Assembly (NCBI GenBank): GCA_037178675.1
Contig: JAYMGJ010000157.1
Location: 124,001-188,000 of the forward strand
Direction of reading: 5' to 3'
From: Scleroderma bovista
Taxonomy: Eukaryota > Basidiomycota > Agaricomycetes > Boletales > Sclerodermataceae
DNA: 64,000 nucleotides
Each line of letters begins with the position of its first letter. Within the stretch, counting starts at the first letter, position 1. A model generated the notes under the pieces. That model was not told the DNA's origin. It saw only the letters and a list, made by a program, of their open reading frames with translations, and did not search any database. Both the position numbers and the translations under genes were made by a program. Shown in pieces: positions 1 through 11,013 of the stretch.

Positions 1-207
1 GATAAATCAGTCGAATCTTCGGGCACCGAAGTGTCCGGTAGCAAATGTTGTTGAAAGGGAACGGTGCGTCGAGGCCGCTCTCTGATTACCCAAGGAAACT
101 GCTTCGACTCTCGACGAGGTGGACTCGCTCAAGTGCATCCAAGTCCCGCTTGTGGATTTCACTCTTAGGGCCAAAGCATAGCATTATCATCAACTAAAAT
201 CTACCCT
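1..207. other. Left edge, no gene assigned
   Basis: This stretch lies beyond the stop codon of the DUF2235 gene. Read on the minus strand it holds a short open frame rich in Ser and Thr, but I see no recognisable motif or splice context. It may be 3' flank or part of a gene that continues outside the window. Confidence 0.3.
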
Positions 208-2570
208 TTATAATGTCTTCAATATAGCCCCGACATGGTTTTCATGAGTGAGCCATGTAAACAAGCCATTACTCTCCAGTTGTTTAGTAACATCCGAGTC
301 TGCGTTTGTTGTGATTTCAGTCCGGACGTGGACCTCCTGCTCAAAATTTCCAAACAAACTAACAACATCCCTCGCCACTCCCCGTATAGGGGTAGTTGCA
401 AGAGTGTCGATCCGGGATGTCCCTTTTGATTCGCTGAGGTTACCTTTCTCAGGGACATAGGGCCAGTTCTTTTGCATTTCCTCTTCCAAAGGGAGAAGCT
501 GACAAACCAGAGAAGGATTCTCCTGAATGCACTGAACCAACTGTGGAACTAGCCGAACTTGCTCGAGAACGGATGGGTGAACAGTTTCATGTGTAAGATC
601 ATCCGTCTTTGTGGGAAGATTACGAACGTGTTCTTCGGCGAGCATGAAGATCCCAGTGCAGGGGCTGTTGATAGCGTTGGCAAGATACGGACAAGGCCGA
701 AAGTCATCAAGATACTTACTCATGAGGAGCCTGTTTTCCCCACGGGGCTACTGGATCAGGTAGCGATGCGACGTATTTAAGATCCACAGACAACATGTTC
801 TCAATGTTGGCCTTTAGGGTGTCATTGATTTATGGATTTGATAATACGGCAAATAACGAACCATCATCCAGGTCAATGTCAAGTCAGATAAGTCATGATC
901 ATGCCAACCACCTCCGATCTGAGCAGTAGTGGTTAGTAAATTACAACGAGAAACATACGACAGGAACACACGTCGGAATGTGACCCTGTGCCAAATGCGT
1001 CAGTAAATTTCATCAAGCTTAGGAAGCCGCTGTTTGTGTCCTTTACCTGCGAACCAGCACTGTCACAGAAGTGTCAAAAGTTTGCCATGAGATGAATGCA
1101 TTTCCCCTCACCTGTTTAAGGATCTGTCCTTTCTTACGGCCACGCTCAGTCTGTTCAAATTTAGCGCACTCCTTCCCATCCGGCAGATATCAGACATGAA
1201 CTGGAATAAACAGAATAATTTGTGCATACAAAATCGGCTCGCGTTTCATTGATGGCCAGTGCTTGGTATGCTCTTTCGATGTGGTCCCCAAGTACCGTAT
1301 CGGGGAATCCAAAAATGGACTTAGTCGAAGGGCACTTGTGAGTGATCTCCTCAGGCAATCCGAGGGAGCCCACGGTGTCAAAAACGCCAATGCACCTAGG
1401 AACAACTCAAAAAGCATGTTGCAACATTGCCTTCTAGGTCTTACTTGATCGAAAAGATGTTGTTGCCAAAGTCGACCCTCTGCTTCCCACGGGAAGTGTG
1501 CGACGTCCACGGATCAATCTGTTTCTTTAGCTCTGCGATTTCTGGAAAGTGTTCAGCCGCAACCTTATTAATATACACTCTAAATCACCGTACAGACCTG
1601 TAGGGTCAGTAGATTTGCCTAATTTTTGATATATAACAAAAATTTCTGCAAAATGATCCATATCCGTTTTGTCCAATACCCCGATGGCTCCCTGTCTCCG
1701 AGGAGTCAATCCACCACATACAAACATCGACGATATTCGTCACTCACAATGAACATGGCCACCATCCTTGCAGTATACGCCCCCTGTTCAGATCAGCGAC
1801 GACAACAGATGATAGATGGCGCACTACATACTCTAGAGAAGCCGAAGAGGAAGATCTTCGATACATATTATTTCATCTTTCACATATGGTCAAGATGATC
1901 TTACCTCATCGCCACGTGAATAGTTTCTGATGATATGGTGATATGAGTACTGCATAGTCGACAAAAGCCTGTAACTCACTGCGCGATAAAAGCATAGGCC
2001 TCCTGAACTTTCTCCACTGGGGACCAAATTAAGTATAAATATGTGCAACGGACAGGGATTATTTACCGAGCGAGAGTCCCGTTGCTCCTACGATTTTGGG
2101 TCAACAATTCATACAAAGTCGCATGACAGGGGCTTGCCTTGGATATATTGCGAGTAAAGGTTTGGTGAGCTGCCTATCCCACTTTGGTAAAACACGATTT
2201 GGGGTACTGGGACACTTCTGAGAGCTTCAAGATGAGTACGTGGACTTCGATGCTCATAGGCACACGGACCCTCGTACATCGATGAGATCAAGTGCTCGCG
2301 ACAATTTCTAGCTATTGTCAGTAAACCAATAAACCACGATGCACGCCACACTAACGAGGATATTGGTATATTTCCAACGTTCTTTGACTACTACGCCGTC
2401 CTGCCATGTGCTGGAAATTGTATAGTTAATAACGAGGCAGTCCGAATGAAGGATATAAAACCAAGTGCTTGCCCATCACAGCAGACAATAATCCTTTTCT
2501 TGATGCTATCTTTCTTGACGAGATCATCCGTAAAGACCCGAGAAAGTTGTCGAATGGAAGTACTAGCCAT
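208..2570 (-). CDS. DUF2235 alpha/beta hydrolase (Tle1-like phospholipase fold)
   Basis: This is an intact alpha/beta hydrolase of the DUF2235 family. Bacterial relatives are type VI secretion phospholipases; the fungal substrate is not known. From ATG 2570, joining about 15 exons across 40-70 nt introns keeps one frame to the stop at 208. The motifs in order are KKRIIVCCDGTWQDG, split by an intron at 2411-2472, then SGIGSSPNLYSQYIQG, EKVQEAYAFIAQNYSRGDE and the nucleophile elbow FGFSRGAYTARM near 1760-1860. After these come GVFDTVGSLGLPEE near 1340-1400, SHSDIGGGWHDHDLSDLTL near 870-1000, and HETVHPSVLEQ near 590. The Ser of GFSRG, an Asp and the His of SHSD would form the triad. Two introns (2411-2472 and 2098-2137) appear to use GC-AG ends. 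No disabling change was seen. Family membership is firm; the biological role is not. Confidence 0.88.
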
Positions 2571-2926
2571 GCTCAGAACAGAACTTGAGATATCCTTCCG
2601 ATGGCGAGGTAAATATATGGGAGAAATCGAGCGCTAAAGTGTACAGGAAGTTAGTCGCTGTGTAGGAAAAAATATAGCCATGCAATCAAATGACGTCTCC
2701 GCAGTATTTTGGGAGAGGCTGCTAGTCACCGAACTAGACACTGGTATATGGTATCATTTATATATAAACATTCGGGAGCAAAACGGAAATGTTTGATAGC
2801 CGTTTGATTTACTATTCTTGGCAGGAGCATGGAGATCCTGAGAAATAGCCACACGTCACATTGGCAGAATATAATGTTTGTGGCCACATTAGTGATACCG
2901 TCAAGGTGACGATGCAAGCTATACTA
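2571..2926. other. Intergenic, DUF2235 promoter side
   Basis: About 350 bases lie between the NUS1 stop and the DUF2235 start, with both genes on the minus strand. The stretch must hold the NUS1 3' end and the DUF2235 promoter. A short plus-strand frame crosses the DUF2235 first exon and looks spurious. I recognise nothing else. Confidence 0.4.
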
Positions 2927-4100
2927 CTACCTTCCCAAGCGAAACTGCGCGCCGGCGTACTGATCCAGTGCACGGCGAAATGCGGTTTCCGATATGAGAA
3001 CAGGACTACATCGCAGCCACCGCCCTGATGGTTTAGACTCGATGAGGTCCTCTGGATCGGTGTGACTGCAGCCAAGTCAGACCAGTTGTTAGTGTGGCAA
3101 GGATGGAAATTTCAAAACCCACTGGAATTCTGTAAGCATAATTTGCCAAGGGGGAAACCCACATAGCTCGAGCGGCGGCACCACCAGCGTGGGCTGGAGT
3201 AAGCTGTGAACCACCATCAAGTCCGGTGGCGGTAAGCTCCCTTTACAACATCAAACCGCTGAACGAGTTCCATCACATCAAATCTCACCTTGTAGGGCTG
3301 CGCCCAGTTCCGGACTTGAGAGTTGAAATTCGTCGCGGAGTGGATAACTCTGTTGCGCAAAAAATCCGTCGCATACATAATTCTTCAACAGCGAGCGCGC
3401 CGCATACGCAATGGCTGGTTTCGCAGAATCACGCGAAACAACATAAAGCGTGGGGTTGTTTGAGTGCGGCACTGGCTGTCCTGTGCTGTGTCATGAGAGA
3501 TGTGGTATACTAGAATGCCAGTGCATACTTTTCTGACGTCTGCGAACAGCAACGTTTCTCCTCTTGTACAAACGTGCAGCGGAGGTGGCTTTGAATGTCA
3601 CCACAGAAAGTTCGGTCGATAGTTTTGAAGAATCAGGGGACTGGCTCCTCGAGTTTGAGGATTCAGACAACGGAGGCGTCAAAGGGTACTCCAGCTCTGA
3701 TTCGCAACTTTCTTCAGAGCATGTTTCCAATTGAGAAATGCATTCGCGAACACTCTCTTGACGCCAAACCAGGATGCCTAGAAATGTGAACCGTGTCAGG
3801 CGCAGTTAGTCTCTGAAGGTGGTACATACCGTCACGGTCGTATACCGTGAGCGATTCAATTCCTACCACCTTACACCAGCCAACAGTTCTACGTAGACAT
3901 TCTAGGAAAGCTACCTCGGCGTCTTCCGGGTCCAGCTCATCACTGGCAACCAAGTTCAAACAGAGGTGGGCGGGCACCTTGCTGCGGTGGGCGGTAAGTG
4001 GCAATGGTTCCTTCCACTTGAATCTTCGAATTCCTGTCAGTATCGAGACCGCTACGACATATATGGCGTGGATGAGACGCAGGGCCCAGTGAGACGGCAT
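2927..4100 (-). CDS. NUS1: Dehydrodolichyl diphosphate synthase complex subunit NUS1
   Basis: NUS1 is the non-catalytic partner of cis-prenyltransferase in the ER membrane, needed to make dolichol for glycosylation. The start chosen at 4100 gives an N-terminal hydrophobic helix (LIHAIYVVAVSILTG). A further in-frame ATG lies upstream at 4151. The family core follows: PAHLCLNLVASDELDPEDAE, then TVGWCKVVGIESLTVYDRDG, where an intron starts with GTATGT. Next come ILVWRQESVRECISQLE, a Ser-rich linker, VVSRDSAKPAIAYAARSL, PLELCGFPPWQIMLTEF, and the C-terminal FRRALDQYAGAQFRLGR before TAG at 2927. The terminal R-x-G motif is the feature NUS1 contributes to the shared active site. DUG3 starts divergently about 100 bases away. 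The assignment is firm; internal exon limits are hand-read. Confidence 0.9.
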
Positions 4101-4204
4101 GAGAGGTTGATCTTGGGTGCATAAGGTTTTGTGACGAAGTCCTGATTCCAAACAAGGAAGTCTCGAAGTTCTCCTGTCTCTCCCGCAAACATCGAGTCAG
4201 TGCC

Positions 4205-5766
4205 ATGTGTCGTTTGGTCATCTACAAGGGCACCTCTCCTGTGCAGTTGTCTCATGTGAGTAGACACCATTCAGGAATATGCGGCAGGGGACTAAGAGCA
4301 TCACAGCTCTTGACACGGCCGTGCCATTCCATCATCAATCAAGCATTTGACTCGCGCCTCCGCTTAGACCACCGGCGACCCATTAATGGCGACGGATTCG
4401 GCGTAGGTGTGTTTTTATCACCACAAACATAGCCAGTTGCAGATTAAACGCTCTCAAGGATGGTATGACACAGTCCACGATGAGGAGCTAGGCAGTCAGC
4501 CCTGCTTCTTCACCTCGGTGACCCCAGTCAGTCTGTTAGCACTTCTGCGTCGAGTTGTTCTCATTCGCACCCTCTTTCAAAAGGCCTGGAACAACGCCAA
4601 CCTCATTCGCTTGGCTGAGAAAATCAAGTCTCCCCTTGTATTGTACGTGCTGCAGTAATTGTGCTCACTGGATCTAATATACTCTCCATCAGTGGCCATG
4701 TTAGAGCGACTACAGAAGGATCACTATCCCTAGATAACTGTCACCCCTTCGTATTTGGAAAGATTATGGTGCGCCTCTCCCCCTGCATCTGGACTTTCAA
4801 CCACTGACGCGGCATAGTTTATGCATAACGGTGGGATCGCAGACTTCTTTCTTATCAAACGAAGCCTCCAGTCCGTGTTATCCGATGAGATATTTCACAC
4901 CGTACAAGGAAATACAGGTTTGATGATTCTTGCAGAATGATGTGGATAGGTATTTATATCTCTCAGATTCGGAGTGGGCCTTTGCGCTATTTCTTTCCAA
5001 GGTCACAATGAAGGTTCGTTCATCTAGGAATACGTGTCTGACTTGTTTCCTAGCTCCCAGATCCACATGCCAAGTCATTTACTACAAAAGTATTGCAACA
5101 GGCCGTGTTAGACACGATAGCGACCCTCAATAACTATGCAGAAGAGGCCGGCATCACTGAGGAATGTCATATTCACTGATAAAAACAAGATGATTCTGCT
5201 CACTTTCCACAGCCCAGCCTCATGAATTTCTGTGTGACTGATGGTGAAAGTGTGGTGGCCACCCGATACATCTCATCTCGCGAAGATGAAGCTGCTTCTC
5301 TGGTAATAACGCCATAATACCCATCCAGCCATTAAGCTGACAAGTGCATATTTGCAGTGGTTCTCATCTGGGACTACCTTCAGTGAATATATGAAGGGTG
5401 GCCATTATAAGATGACAAAGGCTGATAAGCGGGAAAATATCATCATGGCGAGTACTGAAGAGTTGATTCTTGCGAGGTGCTGATGGCGTGTTAGATTGCG
5501 AGCGAACCTCTGACTTTCGAGAAAGGTGAACAGTTGATCCTTATGTGGCGAACTTCCTAGTGACGGCAGCTTCAGCGGACTGGATGGAAATTCGAACAAA
5601 CACCATGGTGGTTATCACGCCAAAAATGAATCTTCTCCAGATTCCAATCATTGACAAATTTTATGTCTCGCCATCCGATCCAGCAGCCCTCAACCGTGGA
5701 ACTGACTTTGCGGCAGCCAAAGGGCTCCTTAGTCCTAGGAATTCTCCCGCCTCCGTGAAATGCTGA
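4205..5766 (+). CDS. DUG3: Glutamine amidotransferase DUG3 (glutathione degradation)
   Basis: This is a class II glutamine amidotransferase of the Dug3 type, which with Dug2 hydrolyses glutathione in the cytosol. The start at 4205 places the nucleophile Cys at residue 2 (MCRLVIYKGTS). Splicing about eight short introns gives SIINQAFDSRLRLDHRRP, INGDGFGVGWYDTVHDEELG, FFTSVTPAWNNANLIRLAEK, GHVRATTEGSLSLDNCHPFV, FMHNGGIADFFLIKRSLQSV, SLMNFCVTDGESVVATRYIS, GGHYKMTKADKRENIIM, and EIRTNTMVVITPKMNLLQIP before TGA at 5766. The HNGGI and RINGDG-type blocks are typical of the N-terminal hydrolase fold. The gene is complete and intact. It shares a roughly 100-base divergent promoter with NUS1, and ICE2 follows on the same strand. 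Confidence 0.93.
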
Positions 5767-5944
5767 GAGACCGCGCTTTTGCTCCTTGCATGTCGGTTGT
5801 TGATTCCATGTACATACCAAATCAATTAGAATACCACTTTGACGCGGTTGAGAGTCTGGTTTAAGGAGACTACTACTCTTACCCTTAGCCACAACTTTCA
5901 AAGTGGCCAAAATATTGGTCGTGCCCAGCTGACCTCGCCCAGAC

Positions 5945-7282
5945 ATGCAGCCGTGGTTACTGTGGAGTGCGGTGTCCCATACAGCGAGGCGAGTGTGTAC
6001 AGTCGGTCGCAGTGCACAAGCTGACCACGATCTGTTTTACCATGAAGGCTTTCCACTGTTTTACAGATCTTACTCTATCTTCCGCTGACCCTTGCGACGC
6101 TCTCCACGTCAGCGTTTCTTCTTCTTTCGCTGTTGTTGTCTACACACTCCTTTATCCATGGAACGCTCATTCTTCTGTGGGGCTCGCAAGCTTTGTCGGT
6201 CCTCCAGGTCCCTATGCATCCATTCCTCCTCCTGGTATCCTTCAATGCCTTCGCACAAACTGTCCATCCTCTATTGACCACTGCAACAAGTTGGTGGGGG
6301 AAAATCTTGACGTTCTCAGGACCATCTTTCGTGGCATTAGAAGGTCTCTCGAGCTTGCTAGTCGCACAGAAGGTTGGCCAGATAGGCAAGGAGCTGGCCG
6401 ATGAAGCGGAGAGTTACCAGTTGGCAATCCTCCTTGCTTCGGCAGCGGCTTATGTCGTGGCTTCATGGTGGATTGTCGTGGTTCGTGTGTCTCAACCTTG
6501 TCTTGCTCGTGTGCTCATGGTTTTGGTTTAGGCTTACCCTGCTGCTGCAACTTCTCCTCTCGCCTCGACGCTTCTGGGTGTTGCATTAACAGCATTTTTA
6601 TTCCTGACTATCATCGGTTTCCGACTTCGACGAACGAATATTGTCGAGTCTTCCATGCTTTCTCTTTTCCTTGCTTACAATGTCTGGCTCTGCGGCTTCG
6701 ATCAAACGTCATTTACGGACCCTGCATCCTCGTAGTATGTGAGGCTATTCCTCCTCGCATCCATTTCTGACGTGGTTTATCAAGTGCACCGTTACTTTCG
6801 AATATCCTTCCACACTTGCAGACCCTTGTCAACTTCATTGCCAATACCCTTCCAAAGCCGGTCCTTGTGGCCCTGTTGTATAGACTTGCAATTCTCCAAT
6901 TCGCCTCTCGTATACTGCCCACTATAGGTGCAGATGCATGGGAGATCGGCCCAAGTGATGGTTGGGATGGTCGACCGGTAATTGGTACTTGTGTCCGTGA
7001 CACACGATCCTCACCCCCCGTGCTTGGTAGACCTCCATCATGACTCGCATACTTCTCACGTACCGCCAGCTAATTTTCGTCATGGTGTATTCACACTTGT
7101 TGCGTAAGTGACTGATTCTCTGCACATGGAGACCGGTTCACCCCCCCCTCCCAGTTCTCGATCCCGCTTCTCAGGTCTGGTGGCGCTGGGCAAATATCAT
7201 GTTTACTCTCCTGCTGTGGTCGGTAGAATTAACCGTCAGCCCAGATGGAGATGACGTCTCTACGAAATGGAAAGTAGAGTAG
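5945..7282 (+). CDS. ICE2: ER membrane protein ICE2
   Basis: ICE2 is a polytopic ER protein. In yeast it works in cortical ER inheritance, lipid-droplet use and regulation of cytochrome P450 reductase. The frame contains repeated hydrophobic segments (STVLQILLYLPLTLATLSTS, FLFLTIIGFRLRR, ANIMFTLLLWSVELTVS) and the family's middle region (FSGPSFVALEGLSSLLVAQK followed by VGQIGKELADEAESYQLAIL). The C-terminal block VWWRWANIMFTLLLWSVE matches the end of yeast Ice2 in pattern. The stop is at 7282. The proposed start at 5945 joins MQPWLLWSAVSHTARR through a GTGTAC donor at 5995 to the acceptor at 6047. It is a best guess, since the frame at 6043 contains TGA. A long pyrimidine-rich stretch near 7140 is intronic. 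The family is fairly secure; the first exon is uncertain. Confidence 0.8.
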
Positions 7283-7334
7283 GTTCTGTGCAGGTGGTTG
7301 GGATTTCATGGACAGCCATTGTGCCATAGGAGGC

Positions 7335-7873
7335 TCAAGAGTAATTTGCTTTCCATTCCGCCCTTTCCTCGTCCTCTCCATCATAGTATTCCCTCTTCCA
7401 GATCTGTGTCCCCTGCTTCACTTCCTCTAGTATCTGTTCACATGCCACGAATGCCTCCTTCCGATGTGGTGAGGAAACTGCAATCACTATGGAAGCTTCC
7501 CCAACAGGAACTGTTCCTAGTCGGTGGTGCACGGCGCAGGAAATGAGAGATGGTACAGAGTCACTTGTTGTTACATTCCGAACGATCTCTGCCATTGACC
7601 GGATGGCAAGTTTGCTGTAAGCTTGATATTCCAGTCGCGTCACAACCTTTCCTATATAGAGTGTTAACTACGGATGGTACGTTGTGATTGGATTTCCCTA
7701 CCTTTGAAGGAGTTGCGAGTGGTTCCGATGAAAGTAACGGTCGCCCCAGCGCGGTCATCCCCGACTGAGTGTGTGATGGCATCAACGTCCAGAACGTCGT
7801 AGGTCAAGACACAGACGTTGCCTTCCCACTCTTCTTTTGCTGGTATAGATGTACTTGGAATTGGCGAGGGCAT
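7335..7873 (-). CDS. MOCS2B: Molybdopterin synthase catalytic subunit (MOCS2B/cnxH type)
   Basis: This is the large subunit of molybdopterin synthase, which inserts dithiolene sulfur into precursor Z for molybdenum cofactor. The first exon from ATG 7873 holds DDRAGATVTFIGTTRNSFKG. One intron (GTAGGG donor near 7705, acceptor near 7655) leads to KVVTRLEYQAYSKLAIRSM, HHRLGTVPVGEASIVIAVSS and PHRKEAFVACEQILEEVKQ, then IWKREYYDGEDE near the C-terminus. The H-R-L-G and S-S-P-H-R-K-E-A-F blocks and the K-x-x-x-x-W-K-x-E motif are the active-site signature. Stop at 7335. The length is normal for the family. It is divergent from the PsuG-PfkB gene, with under 100 bases between the starts. An upstream in-frame ATG at 7975 would overlap that gene and is less likely. 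Confidence 0.92.
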
Positions 7874-7965
7874 CTGATTCCAGAAGTCGGGGTGATCACG
7901 TAAATCCACTCTGTTTTTCTCCTGGACCTGGATTTCAAGCAGTGAAGCAGCGCCAAGACATAGAG

Positions 7966-10900
7966 ATGCTGGCAACCTCAGCCACCCTAGGGAGGCTCCG
8001 CCAAATACATTGTCAACGATTTCTCACTTCTAGTGTGCGTAATCTCGAAAGAACTAATGCACCAGTGGACATCCATCCCGAGGTAGAGGACGCTCTGGCC
8101 CACAACAAACCGGTCGTAGCCCTCGAATCTACTATCATCACCCATGGCATGCCATACCCAACGTCAATGGATATGGCGCGGTCCGTCGAGAATATCGTTC
8201 GCTCGACGGGGAGTATTCCAGCAACCATAGGAATCATAGGTGGTCGTGTTAAGATTGGTTTGGAACCTCATGAACTCGAACGATTGGCGAGGCGTACCGT
8301 TAACCCGATGAAGATATCCAGGCGAGACATCGGTGCTGCTATCGTATCGAAGAGGGATGGGGGCACTACCTGTAGCTCGACACTGATATTCGCTGCATTA
8401 GCAGGAATCAAGGTTTTTGCTACAGGGGGGTAAGGATCCTTAAACACGGTTTCTTTGAATTCCAAAGCTAACACTATAGCCTAGCCTTGGTGGCGTACAT
8501 CGTGGAGGAGAGAATTGTAAGCATCGCGTCAGATGTACAATCCATCCTTATACAATCATCTATAATATAAACCACAGCAATGGATGTCTCCGCTGATCTG
8601 CATGAGCTTACTCGATGTCCGGTGGGATTAGTATCTGCAGGTGTCAAGTCTATACTGGACATCGGGAGGTGAGTCGACCAATCTTGCCAATTACCACCGT
8701 TCACTTTGGTGGTCCCAGGACTCTAGAATACCTTGTTTGTTGATCATCGATATCCCTAAAAGCCAAATAATTACAGCAACTTTACTGTCAACAGGAAACT
8801 CTTGGGGTGCCAGTTATATCATACGCAAAGACGAAGGATTTCCCTGCATTCTACACGCGACAAAGTGGTCATCAGGTACGAAGTTCTTGCACCCACCGCC
8901 TCTCATGTTGATGCCCGACTATAGGTGCCATGGAATGTCACTGACCCAGCTCAAGCGGCTCGAATCCTTTGTGAGGAGTCACCTTTTTGTCCTCGCCTCT
9001 TGACCAATCCATTCGGTACAGATACACACTGGCAACTGGGGTTAACGAATGGAGCATTATTCGCTGTTCCTATCCCAGAAAAGTACGAGGCTGCTGGTGC
9101 TTCCATACAAAAGGCCGTGGAGCTCGCTATCCGCGAGTCAGAGGAAAGCGGGATCTCCAAATGCGGTAAAGAAGTCACCCCATGGCTTCTCAACCGAGTC
9201 GGGGAACTCACAAAGGGGAGATCTTTGGAGAGTAGTAAGCTGTCTCGCTCTGGCCTTGTTCCCCACAGATAAAATTGATGAATTTCCTAGACATTGCTTT
9301 AGTTCAGAATACGGCATTGGCAGGTAAACGTATTCCTACCCCTAGAGAACATCTTTATTGACTTCTTATCAGGTGGGCAGATCGCAGTTGAATTCGCTAA
9401 ATTGGCAGAGGAGGGCGAACAGGATCATCAGAAGGTAAATCTTTGGGTCGAACAAGTTGGGTATTGACTGAAAACATCTAGCATTTGTGCCGTGGCTTCA
9501 ACCAGCAATTAGCCCCCTCCAGCCCTACGGGTCAAGTTACGGCTCGTTCTATGAAGTTGCCCTACCCCGATTGGAATGCTACAGCTGTGCAGAATAAAAA
9601 GGCTTCCATTATGGTGGCTGGATGTGCTGCTGTTGACATTACAGCGAAGGTCGAGCAGGCCTCCGCCGATTCGTTGAAGACTACCCACCCTGGAAAGTTG
9701 TCTTTGACACTTGGAGGTGTCGGTCGTAACATTGCCGAGGCAACCCACAGAGTTTTGAGTGTGTCTGAAGAGCACAGTGATGCCGTACTTCTCTTGGCTC
9801 CAGTGGGCGATGACGTTTTTGGTAAACTTATTGTAGATCTCACTCGGTCAGTTGGAATGAGAACCGATGGGCTATTGTCGGTCTCAGGTCTACGGAGTGC
9901 AGTTTGCAACCTACTCCTTGATGCGCAAGGTGGCCTCCAGAGTGGTGTCGCGGACATGGATCTGCCACATAAATGGGCAGGAGAAGAGGTGAGCTCGGAC
10001 ACCTTCTGAACGGAAATTAAAATAGACTACCCAAGGTTGTTTCCGCCTTGCAAGATCACCAACCCCGATTTCTTGTATTGGACGGAAATCTATCCGCGGA
10101 AGCGATGACCGCGTTCGTCACGGAAGCTGCCAATTCTGACACTCAAAGTAAGTATCCTAGTGTAAATCCGCGGAAGATCGCTAATTCGCAAAAGTCTTCT
10201 TGTTCGTACCGTTCATGTATGTGAAGCCAATGCTTTAATTCATTCTTCGTACAGCGAGCCCACATCCGTGGTCAAGTCAACTCGAATCTTTCCTGCGGTG
10301 GCCGCTAACATCGGACACAGCCTGCAATCCGTCGTATCATACGCCTCGCCAAATCTCTTGGAGCTTCGACACATGTATGAGGAAGCACGAAACACATTCG
10401 ACCTCATGTCACATGATCATTGGTGGGGGGTCGTTGACGGTTTTGCCTTGGAGTCTAGATTCCGCATGGAGCTGGACCTTTTAGCCAGGAAAGCCGTCTC
10501 TGAAGAGATCGCCGACCTCGGCAATTTAGCTTTCTTGGTCGACCAGGGCATCGTTCAGATGGCTATCAAACTTTTACCCTTTTTTCAACACCTTGTGGTT
10601 AAGTGCGGAGAGCTCGGCGTGGTTATCGTAATGCGACTGAGGAACGCAGATGCCAATACATGGTTAACGGAGCGGAATGATCCACAAGGCAGGCGCGTCG
10701 TTGCTCACTCGCAGGCCTCAGCTTCGACGGTGGTCGTCCAACATTTTCCACCTTTACCTACCCCGCGAAATATGTCGGTAAACACCACAGGAGTGGGGGA
10801 TTCATTGGTTGGAGCGCTGCTAGCAATGCTGGTCCAGAATCCAAATGCATTTCTACATCCTGCCACTCTGAAAAATGTTATTGCCGTTTCTCAGGAAGCA

Positions 10901-10999
10901 GCCATCATGACGCTGCAGAGTTCCCATGCAGTATCTCCATTTCTCTCATCATTGTCTACTGGCTCAACCCCCCAAAAAACTTCGCTACTGTCTATATAA
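7966..10999 (+). CDS. Pseudouridine-5'-phosphate glycosidase / PfkB kinase fusion
   Basis: This bifunctional protein joins a PsuG (pseudouridine phosphate glycosidase, IndA-like) half to a PfkB-family sugar kinase half. Together they would phosphorylate pseudouridine and split it to uracil and ribose 5-phosphate. The start at 7966 gives an Arg/Ser-rich leader that resembles a mitochondrial presequence. The PsuG half shows KPVVALESTIITHGMPYP, IGIIGGRVKIGLEPHELERL, RRDIGAAIVSKRDGGTTCSS, FATGGLGGVHRGGEN, LTNGALFAVPIPEKY and ALVQNTALAGGQIAVEFAKL. The PfkB half begins near 9540 and shows ASIMVAGCAAVDITAKVEQ, KLSLTLGGVGRNIAEATHRV, LLLAPVGDDVFGK and the anion-hole motif NTTGVGDSLVGALLAML, with the catalytic Asp in GVGDS. 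Stop 10999. The IRC3 stop lies only 15 bases away on the opposite strand. Confidence 0.92.
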
Positions 11000-11013
11000 C
11001 AACCTAATACCCA

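Noticed and set aside
5572..5946. 124-codon minus-strand frame
   Set aside because: Opposite the DUG3 last exon and its 3' flank, without splice logic or motif.
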